32,487 bases of DNA from CAZDVQ01 sp964508975 (GTDB lineage: Bacteria; Bacteroidota; Bacteroidia; Chitinophagales; Saprospiraceae): positions 1-32,487 of the forward strand of contig CAZDVQ010000052.1 of assembly GCA_964508975.1 (NCBI GenBank), given 5' to 3'. The position numbers were made by a program, and so were the translations under genes. Position 1 is the stretch's first letter. The number at the start of each line of letters is the position of its first letter. Below are positions 15,354 through 24,419 of the stretch, in pieces. Under the pieces are notes generated by a model. That model had not been told where the DNA came from and did no database searches. It was given only the letters and a program-made list of their open reading frames with translations.

Positions 15354-18300
15354 ATGTCCGTCCAGCGTAGAACCCACATTTATAAGGGTTTTGTGCACCC
15401 ACAGATGAGAACGAAAATGGAAAACACGATGACCCAATTCATGAAATCAGTCCTGCTGGCCAGCCTCTTGCTGGCGAATTTTGCCCTTTTGGCACAGCAA
15501 AATATTCAACAAACCCTCAACTTTGAATGGTCGGAGAAACGCATTAAACTCTCCGAACTGGAGCCCGAACTACTGGTGCCCAGTTTCCCCGAGGCTGTTT
15601 TTCCCGCTGAAGCACCCCGTGTAGCTCACTTCGTGCAAACTTTTGAGTTGTCCGCTTATAGCCAGGTGGAAGCCCGCCTCGCAAACGAACAATGGGAAGC
15701 CCTCCCCAATACACCCAGCCCTGATGTTGTAGCCGATATACCCCCTGATATTCAGCTGCAAGCCAATGTAGCCATGGCGCGTAAACAAGCAATGCTCACC
15801 ATTAAGTTTGCACCACTACGTAAAAATGCTGTGACCAACCAGGTAGAACGACTGGTGTCTGCTGATTTACAGGTATTGGTTAGGCCCTACGATCAGAATA
15901 CTAGTACGGCTATTACCCGTAATCCTATTAATTCTGTATTGTCTGACGGACAGATATACCGCCTCAAAGTAACGGAGTCAGGGATTTACCGTTTAGATTA
16001 TAACTACCTCAGGGATTTGGGTATCAACGTGGATAACCTGAATCCAAGCCATATCAAAATTTACGGCAACGGCGGCAAAATGATGCCCGAGCTCAACAGC
16101 GCACCCCGAATCGATGACCTTGCAGAGCTGGCTATCCGCGTAGATGGCCAAGCGGATGGCAAATTTGATAATTCCGACCAAGTTTTGTTTTATGCCGAAG
16201 GGCCCGACCTTTGGGTGTATGACTCGACCAATGCTTTTTACTCCCGGGTGATGCACGCCTACAGCAATGAAAACTATTACTTCCTCAAAATAAGCAGTAC
16301 GCCTGGCAAGCGCATCGGCAACGCTGCCCCAACCACGGCCTCGCAGTATAGCACAACTTTTGATGCCGCCGTACACTACGAAAACAATATCCGCAACCTG
16401 CACGATGATTATTTGAGTTATCCTGGATCGGGTAGGGTATGGCTAGGCGAAACGTATAAATTTACGGGTTCTCAAAACTTTAACTTGACGCTGCCCGGCT
16501 TGCAAACCACGGGTAACCAAGTTAAAATGTTGACGACCTTATCAGCACGTTCTATCGGCTCGGCAAGTAACTTTGTGATGAAGTACAACGGCAATAACCT
16601 GTTTACCCGTACCTTGTCAAGCGTATCTGGAGCAACATATGCCACTTATGCAGCCTATACCCCAGTACGGATGTCGTTTAACGCTACGGGCGAGCAGATA
16701 AACCTTGACCTGGCTTTTAACCAAGCCGTGGGCAGCGCCGAAGGTTGGTTAGATTATATTACGCTGAACGGTCGTTGTTTATTGAATGTACCTGCTTTTA
16801 ACGGCCAGATGCCTTTTCGCGATTTTAACGCGCTGACCCGCTCGGTTTACGGCTACGAGTTGCAAGGCGAAAACTTGAGTGTCTGGGATATCACCGACCA
16901 TCATAATGTGCAAAGCTATGCTTTGAGCAATAACCGATTTGCAGCTCCAGGTTTAACCCTGCGCGAATTTATTGCCTTTGATGGCAACCGATACCTTACG
17001 CCTGCTGAGGGCAAAGCTATTGCGAACCAAAATTTACACGCCTCGGCAGTGCCCAACATGCTATTGGTGTACCATCCAGAGTTTGAGCAAGCAGCCGCTA
17101 AATTACGCGACCACCGTCAGGCTTTCAGCCAACTTAATGTGTTGATGGTCAGTACCGAACAAGTATATAACGAGTATGCATCAGGTAAGGCCGACCCTAC
17201 TGCTATTCGCGATTTTGTACGCCAATTGTACAACCGCGATACAAACGATGACTTCCAATACCTGCTGCTTTTCGGCGATGGTACTTTTGATTACAGAAGC
17301 TACTCTTACAAAAACAACAATACCAACTTTGTACCCACTTACCAAACGCCAGAGTCGTTTAACCCAATCGGATCTTATACGACCGATGACTATTTCGCCT
17401 TGCTGGACACCATGGAAGGCTCTGTATCGGGAGGCTTGTTGGATATAGCCGTTGGGCGTTTTCCCGTACGCAACAGCACCGAGGCCATGGAAGCCGTGGA
17501 CAAGATGATCAAGTACGAAAAGAACCCGGTTACCTTCCAAGACTGGAAAAACCGTGTCACCTTCATGGCCGACGACGAGGATGGTAACCTACATATTGGC
17601 GATGCCGATGGTATTGCACAATACGTGTTCAACAACTACAAGCTGTACAATATCAATAAAATTTACTTGGATGCTTTCCAGCAGCAGAGTGCCGCTGGTG
17701 GAAATAGGTATCCCGCCGTAAACCAGGCCATTCTGAACGACTTGTTTCAAGGTACTTTTGTTTTCTGTTTCTTGGGGCATGGTGGAGAAACTGGCCTTTG
17801 CCAAGAAAGGGTGTTTACCGAATCGGAGATTTCTATCCTCAACAATAGTGATTATTTACCGCTTTTTGTAACCGCCACTTGTGCCTTTACACCTTATGAC
17901 AATCCGGGTATCACCAGCTCTGGAGAGTCGTTATTCTTGAACCCAGAGGGTGGCGCTATTGCCTTGCTTACCACCACCCGCGTGGTGTATGCCTCGGCCA
18001 ACGAAAGGCTTACCCGCAGTATATTTGAGGGCTTATTTGAACCTACCGCCGATTTACGTCCAGCCCGCCTAGGAATTATCATGACCAATGGCAAAAACAG
18101 CCTCGGCACGGGTGATATCGCCAATACCCGTAAGTTCTCGCACTTGGGTGACCCCGCCATGCGCCTGGCATATCCATTCTTCGACGTATCCACCGACTCG
18201 ATTTTCAATGCTTACACCGATGATACCACCAAAGTGTTTGAAGCCTTGAAAAAAGTAACGGTTTATGGTCATATTACCAATAAGGATGGCTCCTTGAAAA

Positions 18301-19274
18301 AGGATTTTAACGGGACTATTTATCCAACTGTATTTGACAAGGTGGCTACCAAACGCACCTTGGGTAACGATCCTGGCAGTCCACAACGCAACTTTAACTT
18401 ACAGAAGAATATCATATTTAAAGGTAGAGCCTCTGTTGTAAACGGTGCCTTTAGCTTTACCTTTATTGTACCTAAAGATATCAACTATACCCTGGGCTAC
18501 GGTAAAATTAGCTACTACGCTGAGGATGGCTTCACCCAGGAAGCAGCCGATTACTACGACGAAATTCTAGTGGGAGGTGCCTACGCCAACGCCGTTGATG
18601 ATAACCAGCCACCGGTGGTACAAGTATTCATGAACGATGAAAACTTTGCTCTAGGCGGTATCACAGATGCCAATCCTGTACTTTACGCCAAGTTGAGCGA
18701 CGATAGCGGTATCAACACCACAGGTAATAGCATTGGTCACGACATCACAGGGGTGCTTGACGGCGATGACCGAAACATCATCGTGTTGAACAACTATTAT
18801 CAATCAGCGTTGAACGATTTTACCAGTGGAGAGTTACACTACCAGCTCAGCAAGTTGAGCGAAGGCCTTCATACCATCCGGGTGAAGGCTTGGGATATAC
18901 ACAACAACCCGGGCGAGGGTTACACCGAGTTTGTGGTGGCTTCTACGGCCAACATTGCCTTGGAGCACGTGTTGAATTACCCCAACCCTTTTACAACTAG
19001 CACCAACTTCCAGTTTGAGCATAACTTCCCAGGGCAAGACCTAGAAGTACAGGTACAAATTTTCTCTGTATCGGGTAAATTAGTGAAAACAATCAACCAG
19101 GATGTATTCACCAGTGGCTTCCGGGTAGATGATATCAGCTGGGATGGCACCGACGACTACGGCGATCGCATTGGCCGAGGAGTGTATGTTTACCGGGTGA
19201 GCGTACGGGTTAATTTACCCGATGGCACCAAATCGGCCAACAGTAATTTTGAAAAACTCGTTATACTCAAGTAA
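15354..19274 (+). CDS. porU: T9SS C-terminal signal peptidase PorU (C25 gingipain-family)
   Basis: Up to 1306 aa. The signal peptide is at MKSVLLASLLLANFALLAQ (ATG at 15441), so translation may begin at 15441, 15417 or 15405 instead of the first ATG used here. The peptidase C25 domain has the catalytic pair His809 in FLGHGGETG and Cys843 in TATCAFTPYDNPG, then LNPEGGAIALLTTTRVVYAS. LLFGDGTFDYRS and the Y.PES/TDDYFALLD region are also typical of PorU. The C-terminus is a type A sorting domain (NYPNPFTTSTNFQFEH..., ISWDGTDDYGDRIGRGVYVYRV..., KLVILK). PorU is a surface sortase-like cysteine protease that removes the C-terminal domain of T9SS cargo and links the cargo to A-LPS or another anchor. 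It is followed by porV, its outer-membrane partner. Confidence 0.95.
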   Translation: MSVQRRTHIYKGFVHPQMRTKMENTMTQFMKSVLLASLLLANFALLAQQNIQQTLNFEWSEKRIKLSELEPELLVPSFPEAVFPAEAPRVAHFVQTFELSAYSQVEARLANEQWEALPNTPSPDVVADIPPDIQLQANVAMARKQAMLTIKFAPLRKNAVTNQVERLVSADLQVLVRPYDQNTSTAITRNPINSVLSDGQIYRLKVTESGIYRLDYNYLRDLGINVDNLNPSHIKIYGNGGKMMPELNSAPRIDDLAELAIRVDGQADGKFDNSDQVLFYAEGPDLWVYDSTNAFYSRVMHAYSNENYYFLKISSTPGKRIGNAAPTTASQYSTTFDAAVHYENNIRNLHDDYLSYPGSGRVWLGETYKFTGSQNFNLTLPGLQTTGNQVKMLTTLSARSIGSASNFVMKYNGNNLFTRTLSSVSGATYATYAAYTPVRMSFNATGEQINLDLAFNQAVGSAEGWLDYITLNGRCLLNVPAFNGQMPFRDFNALTRSVYGYELQGENLSVWDITDHHNVQSYALSNNRFAAPGLTLREFIAFDGNRYLTPAEGKAIANQNLHASAVPNMLLVYHPEFEQAAAKLRDHRQAFSQLNVLMVSTEQVYNEYASGKADPTAIRDFVRQLYNRDTNDDFQYLLLFGDGTFDYRSYSYKNNNTNFVPTYQTPESFNPIGSYTTDDYFALLDTMEGSVSGGLLDIAVGRFPVRNSTEAMEAVDKMIKYEKNPVTFQDWKNRVTFMADDEDGNLHIGDADGIAQYVFNNYKLYNINKIYLDAFQQQSAAGGNRYPAVNQAILNDLFQGTFVFCFLGHGGETGLCQERVFTESEISILNNSDYLPLFVTATCAFTPYDNPGITSSGESLFLNPEGGAIALLTTTRVVYASANERLTRSIFEGLFEPTADLRPARLGIIMTNGKNSLGTGDIANTRKFSHLGDPAMRLAYPFFDVSTDSIFNAYTDDTTKVFEALKKVTVYGHITNKDGSLKKDFNGTIYPTVFDKVATKRTLGNDPGSPQRNFNLQKNIIFKGRASVVNGAFSFTFIVPKDINYTLGYGKISYYAEDGFTQEAADYYDEILVGGAYANAVDDNQPPVVQVFMNDENFALGGITDANPVLYAKLSDDSGINTTGNSIGHDITGVLDGDDRNIIVLNNYYQSALNDFTSGELHYQLSKLSEGLHTIRVKAWDIHNNPGEGYTEFVVASTANIALEHVLNYPNPFTTSTNFQFEHNFPGQDLEVQVQIFSVSGKLVKTINQDVFTSGFRVDDISWDGTDDYGDRIGRGVYVYRVSVRVNLPDGTKSANSNFEKLVILK

Positions 19275-19275
19275 T

Positions 19276-19431
19276 ACAGCGCTTGCGCCAGCGCTGTGAA
19301 GGGGTGCCCAAGCGGAACGCGCAGGGCAGACCCAGCGTAGCTGGGGCCGAGCGTTCAGCGCGCCCCGCAACATAGCGACAGCGGGCTGCGGCAAGCGAAG
19401 CGCGCAGCAGCCCGCTGGGGCGCCCAAAAAA
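19276..19431 (+). repeat. GC-rich hairpin repeat, copy G (CGCCCAAAAAAA anchor at right)
   Basis: It begins 2 bp after the porU stop with ACAGCGC / GCGCTGT (19276-19282 / 19291-19297). It contains CCCAGC-GTA-GCTGGG (19331-19345) and CAGCGGGCTGC / GCAGCCCGCTG (19379-19389 / 19407-19417), and ends GGGGCGCCCAAAAAAAC. The rest of the 306-bp porU-porV gap (19432-19580) is AT-rich; I found no perfect TAnnTTTG in it. Confidence 0.8.
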
Positions 19432-19580
19432 ACATTTAAATTAGCGGCTCATTTAATAACCTACGTAAGCACAAATTTTCATAGCTTAGCGCATCCAAAT
19501 CGAAAACAACTAAAAACCATCTGCCTTTGACGCAAGTTTACATGCAACTTTAATTAATTGGATAACCAAAAAATGGTTTT

Positions 19581-20822
19581 ATGAACTCGTTAAAAATGAC
19601 GATGATTGCAGGCATGATAGCCTTGCTTACAGTTACTGGATTTGGACAAAATGCAGATGGAAGTAGTGTAAATACAATTGTAACCGCTGTTCCTTTCTTG
19701 AGGATTGTTCCAGATGCACGCTTTGGTGCGATGGGTGATGTGGGCATTGCCATGTCGCCAGACCCTAATAGCCTTCACTTTAATGCCTCTGCATTGGCCT
19801 TTGCTGAACACGATTTCAGTATTTCGGCTACCTATACCCCTTGGCTTCGTGCCTTGGGTATCAACGATATTTTCTTGTCGTACCTTTCGGCTTACAAAAA
19901 AATTGATAAAAACTCTGCCTTGGGTTTTGGCTTGCGCTATTTCTCCTTGGGTAAGATTGACTTTACCGACATCAACGCGACCCCAACGGGTTCTGCTCGT
20001 CCAAACGAGTTTGAGTTGAACGCCGCATACTCACGCCGCTTGGGCAAAGAGTTCTCTATTGCTTTGTCGATGAAATTCATCTTCTCTAGCTTAGCGCCTG
20101 GCCAAATCTCGAATGGTGTTCAGATTCGCCCAGGTACAGCCGTGGCCTCCGATATCTCTTTCACCTGGCGTAAACCTATCAAAACGAATGGTCGCAACAG
20201 TTTGCTTACTGTAGGCGCAGCGGTATCTAACTTGGGTACTAAAATCTCGTACCAGCAAAATGGCAACCGCGATTATATCCCAACCAACTTGGGTATCGGT
20301 GCTTCATTTGATTATGCTATCGACGACCACAACTCGCTTACCTTTGGTGTAGATATCAATAAGCTGTTGGTTCCAACGCCTATCGCTCGCGAAATTCTTG
20401 ACGAAAACGGCAACGTGATCGATAACCCTGAATACGACAACGAAAACGGTGACGGTACTGGTGACGGTATTGCAGACTACCGCCAAAAATCAGTTCCAGC
20501 AGCGGTATTCGGCTCATTTGGTGACGCTCCTGGTGGCTTTGCCGAGGAAATGTCGGAATTCATGATTGGTGCAGGTGCTGAATACTGGTACGACAAGCAA
20601 TTTGCTTTCCGGATGGGTTACTACTGGGAACATCCTGATAAAGGTGCCCGCAAGTTCTTGTCGTTAGGCCTTGGTGTGAAATATAGCGTGTTCGCGTTGA
20701 ATTTCTCTTACATCGTGCCTACTACAAGCATCCGCTTGCCAATGGATAATACCTTGCGCTTCTCGCTCATGTTTAACTTGGGCAAAGCTGATAAAACGCC
20801 TATCCCAACGGAGTTGAACTAA
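19581..20822 (+). CDS. porV: T9SS outer-membrane channel protein PorV (LptO)
   Basis: 413 aa with a Sec signal peptide (MNSLKMTMIAGMIALLTVTGFGQ). The body is a FadL-like 14-stranded barrel: the N-terminal SVNTIVTAVPFLRIVPDARFGAMGDVGIAMSPD..S.HFN.SALAF is diagnostic of PorV/PorQ proteins, followed by alternating aromatic strands (for example ALGFGLRYFSLGKIDFTD) and a final ..RFSLMFNLGK. PorV binds the C-terminal sorting domain of T9SS cargo as it leaves the translocon (SprA) and delivers it to PorU, its upstream neighbour here. An acidic loop (about residues 275-295, DENGNVID...ENGDGTGDGIADY) resembles a Ca-binding surface loop. It ends at a strong terminator. Confidence 0.95.
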   Translation: MNSLKMTMIAGMIALLTVTGFGQNADGSSVNTIVTAVPFLRIVPDARFGAMGDVGIAMSPDPNSLHFNASALAFAEHDFSISATYTPWLRALGINDIFLSYLSAYKKIDKNSALGFGLRYFSLGKIDFTDINATPTGSARPNEFELNAAYSRRLGKEFSIALSMKFIFSSLAPGQISNGVQIRPGTAVASDISFTWRKPIKTNGRNSLLTVGAAVSNLGTKISYQQNGNRDYIPTNLGIGASFDYAIDDHNSLTFGVDINKLLVPTPIAREILDENGNVIDNPEYDNENGDGTGDGIADYRQKSVPAAVFGSFGDAPGGFAEEMSEFMIGAGAEYWYDKQFAFRMGYYWEHPDKGARKFLSLGLGVKYSVFALNFSYIVPTTSIRLPMDNTLRFSLMFNLGKADKTPIPTELN

Positions 20823-20841
20823 TAGCTCGCAATCGAGCTAC

Positions 20842-20882
20842 AAAAAATCCCTTGCCGGTTAAACTGGCAAGGGATTTTTTAT
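20842..20882. terminator. Bidirectional intrinsic terminator between porV and hflX
   Basis: AAAAAATCCCTTGCC (20842-20856) pairs perfectly with GGCAAGGGATTTTTT (20866-20880). It serves the converging porV (+) and hflX (-) genes. A smaller hairpin AGCTCG / CGAGCT (about 20824-20839) precedes it. Confidence 0.93.
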
Positions 20883-20884
20883 TG

Positions 20885-22096
20885 CTACCAAAACCTACTC
20901 ACGTAGGGGTATCTGATTTCGTAGAGTTCGCGCACTTTGAGTAGCAGGGTATCTCTGAAGTTTTGTATACCTTCTTGGGTGATAGCCGATACAAATACAC
21001 CTTTGCCTTGTACCTTGTCGAGGATATTTTCCCGGACTTCCTCCTCGATGGCGGCTTTTTCCTCCTCGGTCAGGAATTTATCCATGTAGCGTTCGCGGTA
21101 GAGGTCGGCCTTGTTGAAAATGTACAGCACCTCGTGGTCGCCTGCGCCTATATCACGTAGAGTTTGTTGCACCACCTCCATGTGATCCATGAACTGTGGG
21201 TGGGCCATATCAACCACGTGCAGCAACAAGTCGCTTTCACGCACCTCGTCGAGGGTTGATTTAAAACTCTCTACCAAGTGGTGAGGCAGTTTACGGATAA
21301 ACCCAACGGTATCCGATAGCAAGAAAGGTGTTTGTTCCAGCACTACCTTGCGCACCGTGGTGTCGAGCGTGGCGAATAGTTTGTTCTCGGCCAATACTTC
21401 CGATTTACTCACCAGGTTCATGAGGGTTGATTTACCCACGTTGGTGTAACCCACCAGCGAGACGCGAACCATCGTGCCCCGGGCCTTGCGCTGGGTTTGG
21501 CTCTGGCGGTCAATATCCTCGAGTTTGCGTTTGAGGAAAGCTATTTTCTCACGTACAATACGACGGTCGGTTTCAATTTCTTGCTCACCAGGACCACGCA
21601 TACCAATACCACCGCGCTGGCGTTCCAAGTGCGTCCAAAGACCACGAAGCCTAGGGAGCAGGTATTGCATCTGGGCGAGTTCAACCTGAGCTTTCGCTTG
21701 AGCCGTTTGGGCCCGCTCGGCGAAAATGTCGAGGATAAGGCTACTGCGGTCCAGAATCTTTACCTTTAGTTCTTTCTCGAGGTTGGTAGCTTGTTTGCCC
21801 GACAGATCATCGTCGAAAATCACGAGGTCGATGTCGTTGCTTTCTACATATTTCTGGATTTCCATCAACTTGCCTGAACCCACAAAGGTAGCCGATTCAG
21901 GGTGTGTAAGCTTCTGCGTGAAGCGTTTCAGGGTCAATGCCCCTGCGGTGGAGGCCAAGAATTCCAATTCGTCGAGGTACTCGGTCATTTGTTCTTCCGA
22001 CTGGTCTTTGGTGATTACACCTACCAACACGGCTTTCTCGGGTTCTACTTGTATAAGTTGTTTGGCTTTTTTGCCAACGTTCCAATCTTGCGACAT
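20885..22096 (-). CDS. hflX: GTPase HflX
   Basis: 403 aa. The N-terminal HflX domain (residues about 20-190) ends in the family motif RGGIGMRGPGEQEIETDRR, followed by a helical linker. The TRAFAC GTPase domain shows G1 GYTNVGKST (about 213-221), switch I TLDTTVRKV, G3 DTVGFI and G4 NKAD. HflX binds the 50S subunit and splits stalled or idle 70S ribosomes in a GTP-dependent way, chiefly in stress. It is the last gene of a three-gene minus-strand operon; its ATG (22096) follows the EnvC-like stop codon after 4 bp. Confidence 0.96.
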   Translation of the reverse strand: MSQDWNVGKKAKQLIQVEPEKAVLVGVITKDQSEEQMTEYLDELEFLASTAGALTLKRFTQKLTHPESATFVGSGKLMEIQKYVESNDIDLVIFDDDLSGKQATNLEKELKVKILDRSSLILDIFAERAQTAQAKAQVELAQMQYLLPRLRGLWTHLERQRGGIGMRGPGEQEIETDRRIVREKIAFLKRKLEDIDRQSQTQRKARGTMVRVSLVGYTNVGKSTLMNLVSKSEVLAENKLFATLDTTVRKVVLEQTPFLLSDTVGFIRKLPHHLVESFKSTLDEVRESDLLLHVVDMAHPQFMDHMEVVQQTLRDIGAGDHEVLYIFNKADLYRERYMDKFLTEEEKAAIEEEVRENILDKVQGKGVFVSAITQEGIQNFRDTLLLKVRELYEIRYPYVSRFW

Positions 22097-22100
22097 AAAT

Positions 22101-23396
22101 TTATTTGCGTTTTAGCCAATTGGCTGGATTTTGTTTTGATTTGCCCTGCCAAATCTCAAAGTTCAGGGTGGTGCTGCCATCGGCCGCGGTGTGAACCACG
22201 CCTAGCACGTCGTTGGCTTTTATTTCTTGCATAGGCTTCACGTTTACCGAGGCCAAGTTCATGTAAACCGTGTAGTAGCCACCATGCTGGATAATGATGC
22301 CATACTGGAATGCGGGGTAATAACTGCAAGAGATAATCTTACCGTCAAATACCGCCCTAACCTCGCTGCCTGCTTTGGTGCTGATACCAACACCGTTGTT
22401 TTTGACCTTGATGAGCGGGAAAACAGGGTGGGGGTGCTCGCCAAATGCTGCCGTGATAATACCGTTGTTCACGGGCCAAGGCAAGCGGCCTTTGGTTTTG
22501 CTGAAATTATCGGTAGCGGCGAGTTCCTCGGCGCTGACGTAGGGTGTAGCGGGCGGATTTTTCAAGTCAACCTCTGGTTTACTACTTTTAGTTCCCTTTT
22601 TACTTTTTTTAGTGCTTGTTTTAGGTGTACTCGCGGCGGTGGCGGCCTCAACACGGGCTTTTTCCTTGGCCTTAGCCATCTCGTCGCGGATAATAGCTTC
22701 CAAGGTAGCGTTGAGTTGTTGTTTCTGGGTTTCCATGGCCAGAATCTTTTGCTTCAGTTCAGATTCCTTGCTTTTCAGGCTTTGCAGCATGGCCGTTTTG
22801 GTGGCTTCATCGGCTTTCATGCGGAGCAGTTGATCTTCGGCCTCGGCCTTGAGTGCATTTTTGGCAGCGGCTTTAGTGGCGATATCTTTTTTGCTTTGGC
22901 TCAACTTGGCTCTTGAAAATTCGATAAGGCTTACTTGGCGACTGCAAAAGTTCTTGAACTGACGCACGTACTGCCATTTGCGGAACGACTCTTGGAAACT
23001 GCTCGATGAAGCAATCAAGAGCCAGGGTTGTAGGTTGGCACGGGTGCGCCATGCCGAACGAAGCGCCTTGGCATATTCGGCTTGCAGTTGAACCAACTTG
23101 CTATTTTGTATTTTTTCTTGCCCGGCAATCAGGCTCATGCTATCACCCAGGGCGGCAATTTCGCCATCGATAATTTGCATCAATGCCTTGCGGTTGTTGA
23201 GCTGCTCTTGAAGTAGCTTAACTTGGTACGCAGCGTCTTGGCGTTCCTTAGAGGTATTGCTTAGCAGTTTTTCAGTTTCCTTGATGCGGCCGATAACCTC
23301 TTGGCGTTGGTTTTCAACCTTCTTGCGTTGTTGGGCATTCAGGCTAAAGAGGGCTAGTCCGCAGCATAACAGTAAAAGTAGGCTATATTTTCTCAT
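22101..23396 (-). CDS. EnvC-like murein hydrolase activator (coiled coil plus degenerate M23/LytM)
   Basis: 431 aa from the ATG at 23396 (signal peptide MRKYSLLLLLCCGLALFSLNAQ); the frame also holds an ATG at 23414. I chose 23396 because it gives a standard signal peptide and starts inside the end of the upstream gene (14-bp overlap), which suggests translational coupling. Residues about 20-260 form a long coiled coil, followed by a Lys/Ser/Thr-rich linker and a LytM domain (about 305-430: GRLPWPVNNGIITAAFGEHPHP...). The metal and catalytic residues of active M23 enzymes are missing: HxGxD reads NNGVGI and HLHFE reads TLNFE. It therefore should not be an enzyme but an activator of amidases, as E. 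coli EnvC is for AmiA/AmiB at the septum. It is periplasmic. Confidence 0.9.
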   Translation of the reverse strand: MRKYSLLLLLCCGLALFSLNAQQRKKVENQRQEVIGRIKETEKLLSNTSKERQDAAYQVKLLQEQLNNRKALMQIIDGEIAALGDSMSLIAGQEKIQNSKLVQLQAEYAKALRSAWRTRANLQPWLLIASSSSFQESFRKWQYVRQFKNFCSRQVSLIEFSRAKLSQSKKDIATKAAAKNALKAEAEDQLLRMKADEATKTAMLQSLKSKESELKQKILAMETQKQQLNATLEAIIRDEMAKAKEKARVEAATAASTPKTSTKKSKKGTKSSKPEVDLKNPPATPYVSAEELAATDNFSKTKGRLPWPVNNGIITAAFGEHPHPVFPLIKVKNNGVGISTKAGSEVRAVFDGKIISCSYYPAFQYGIIIQHGGYYTVYMNLASVNVKPMQEIKANDVLGVVHTAADGSTTLNFEIWQGKSKQNPANWLKRK

Positions 23397-24153
23397 AGTC
23401 TTCGGGTATATCAAACGAGAGATTTTCGGGGCGGGTAAAATCTATTTTATTCAGGATCAGGTTAGCGATTACTTGGCCTTTTTGAGGGCTAAATGTTTGT
23501 AATACAATATTTTGTGCAAGGTTGCCACCAGTAGTTGGCGTAAAGTCGCTGAGTTGTACTTGCACGCTATCCTGGGCGCTCACGGCGCTCATGGCCTTCA
23601 TTCTAAACTGTGTGGGTTCAATCCAATACTGTAGGCCAAGTTTATCGTTTTGGGTTTTCAGCTGGTAATGTTCGGGTTTAACCTCGCTGCTCCAGTTGCT
23701 GTTTAGCGGGTCGATGGCATTGCCAACGATGAGTTGCTGGAGGTCGGAAAAGCTCAATTTAACGGGAATGAACTGGTACATGAAATTAAAATCACGCTCG
23801 ATATACTGCCGGTTGATGCGGTCGATAATCTGGATGCGGGTAGGGGTTATGCGTACGCGTGCCCCTTCGATGCCCAGCTTGGTAAACGATAGCCAGATGA
23901 GCGAATCGCGCTGCATTTTAAGGTTAACCTGTAGTTGTATATCTTGCTGGGCATCCTTGTAATTCAACTTGGCGCGGCTGCTCAGCCAATCAAACTTGAG
24001 GTAGTTGCGCTGTACTTGTTCCCAAAGTTTCTCGGCAGATTTACTAGAGGTGCTAGCCGTGCTGGCCTGGCTCGTTTTGCAGGCTGGCAAAGCGAGGCTA
24101 GATAGCAACAGCAGCATGAACGCATGGCGTTGAAACACCGGGATTGTATGCAT
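23383..24153 (-). CDS. DUF4292 family lipoprotein
   Basis: 256 aa. The signal peptide ends at the lipobox LALPAC (Cys25), followed by a Ser/Thr-rich linker. The body matches DUF4292 (PF14125), a Bacteroidota family with a LolA/LolB-like half-barrel pattern: FDWLSSRAKLNYKD..DIQLQVNLKMQRDSLIWLSF, GIEGARVRITPTRIQIIDRINRQY, QQLIVGN near residue 140, and a final SFDIPEDYEKI. Its place as first gene before an EnvC-like gene is recurrent in the phylum, so a role in envelope maintenance is reasonable; binding of lipid or lipoprotein is inferred only from the fold. Confidence 0.88.
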   Translation of the reverse strand: MHTIPVFQRHAFMLLLLSSLALPACKTSQASTASTSSKSAEKLWEQVQRNYLKFDWLSSRAKLNYKDAQQDIQLQVNLKMQRDSLIWLSFTKLGIEGARVRITPTRIQIIDRINRQYIERDFNFMYQFIPVKLSFSDLQQLIVGNAIDPLNSNWSSEVKPEHYQLKTQNDKLGLQYWIEPTQFRMKAMSAVSAQDSVQVQLSDFTPTTGGNLAQNIVLQTFSPQKGQVIANLILNKIDFTRPENLSFDIPEDYEKI

Positions 24154-24222
24154 GGAATAACGAATGATGTGCTCAAAAATGGGTTAGGCTGATAGCGCCG
24201 CCAAAACAGTGCCAACAACCTG

Positions 24223-24230
24223 CAAATATA
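24223..24230 (-). promoter_or_regulatory. Bacteroidota -7 element for the DUF4292-envC-hflX operon
   Basis: The top strand CAAATATA equals TATATTTG on the minus strand, 70 bp upstream of the ATG at 24153. No clear -33 element. It lies 36 bp from the anchor end of repeat copy H. Confidence 0.5.
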
Positions 24231-24265
24231 CGAAATAGAGTTGGACCTTGTGGGTTAATATATTT

Positions 24266-24392
24266 TTTGGGCGCCCCGGCGCTGCGCGCCGTCGCTACGT
24301 TGCGCGGCTCGCTGTCGCTCGGCCCCTTCGGGTCTGGCCCTGCGGGCCACCGCTCCACATCGCTGGCGCGACGGCGGCCTTGCCGCCGTTTT
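24266..24392 (-). repeat. GC-rich hairpin repeat, copy H (TTTGGGCGCCCC anchor at left)
   Basis: It contains GGCGC-TGC-GCGCC (24278-24290), GGCCC-TGC-GGGCC (24336-24348) and ACGGCGG..CCGCCGT (24371-24389), the last followed by a short T run. It is part of the 594-bp divergent gap 24154-24747, whose remainder holds a second repeat type (24420-24496), an AT-rich stretch and a promoter at 24617. Confidence 0.8.
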
Positions 24393-24419
24393 ACAATGGT
24401 TAATGATTTTTTGATGGCA

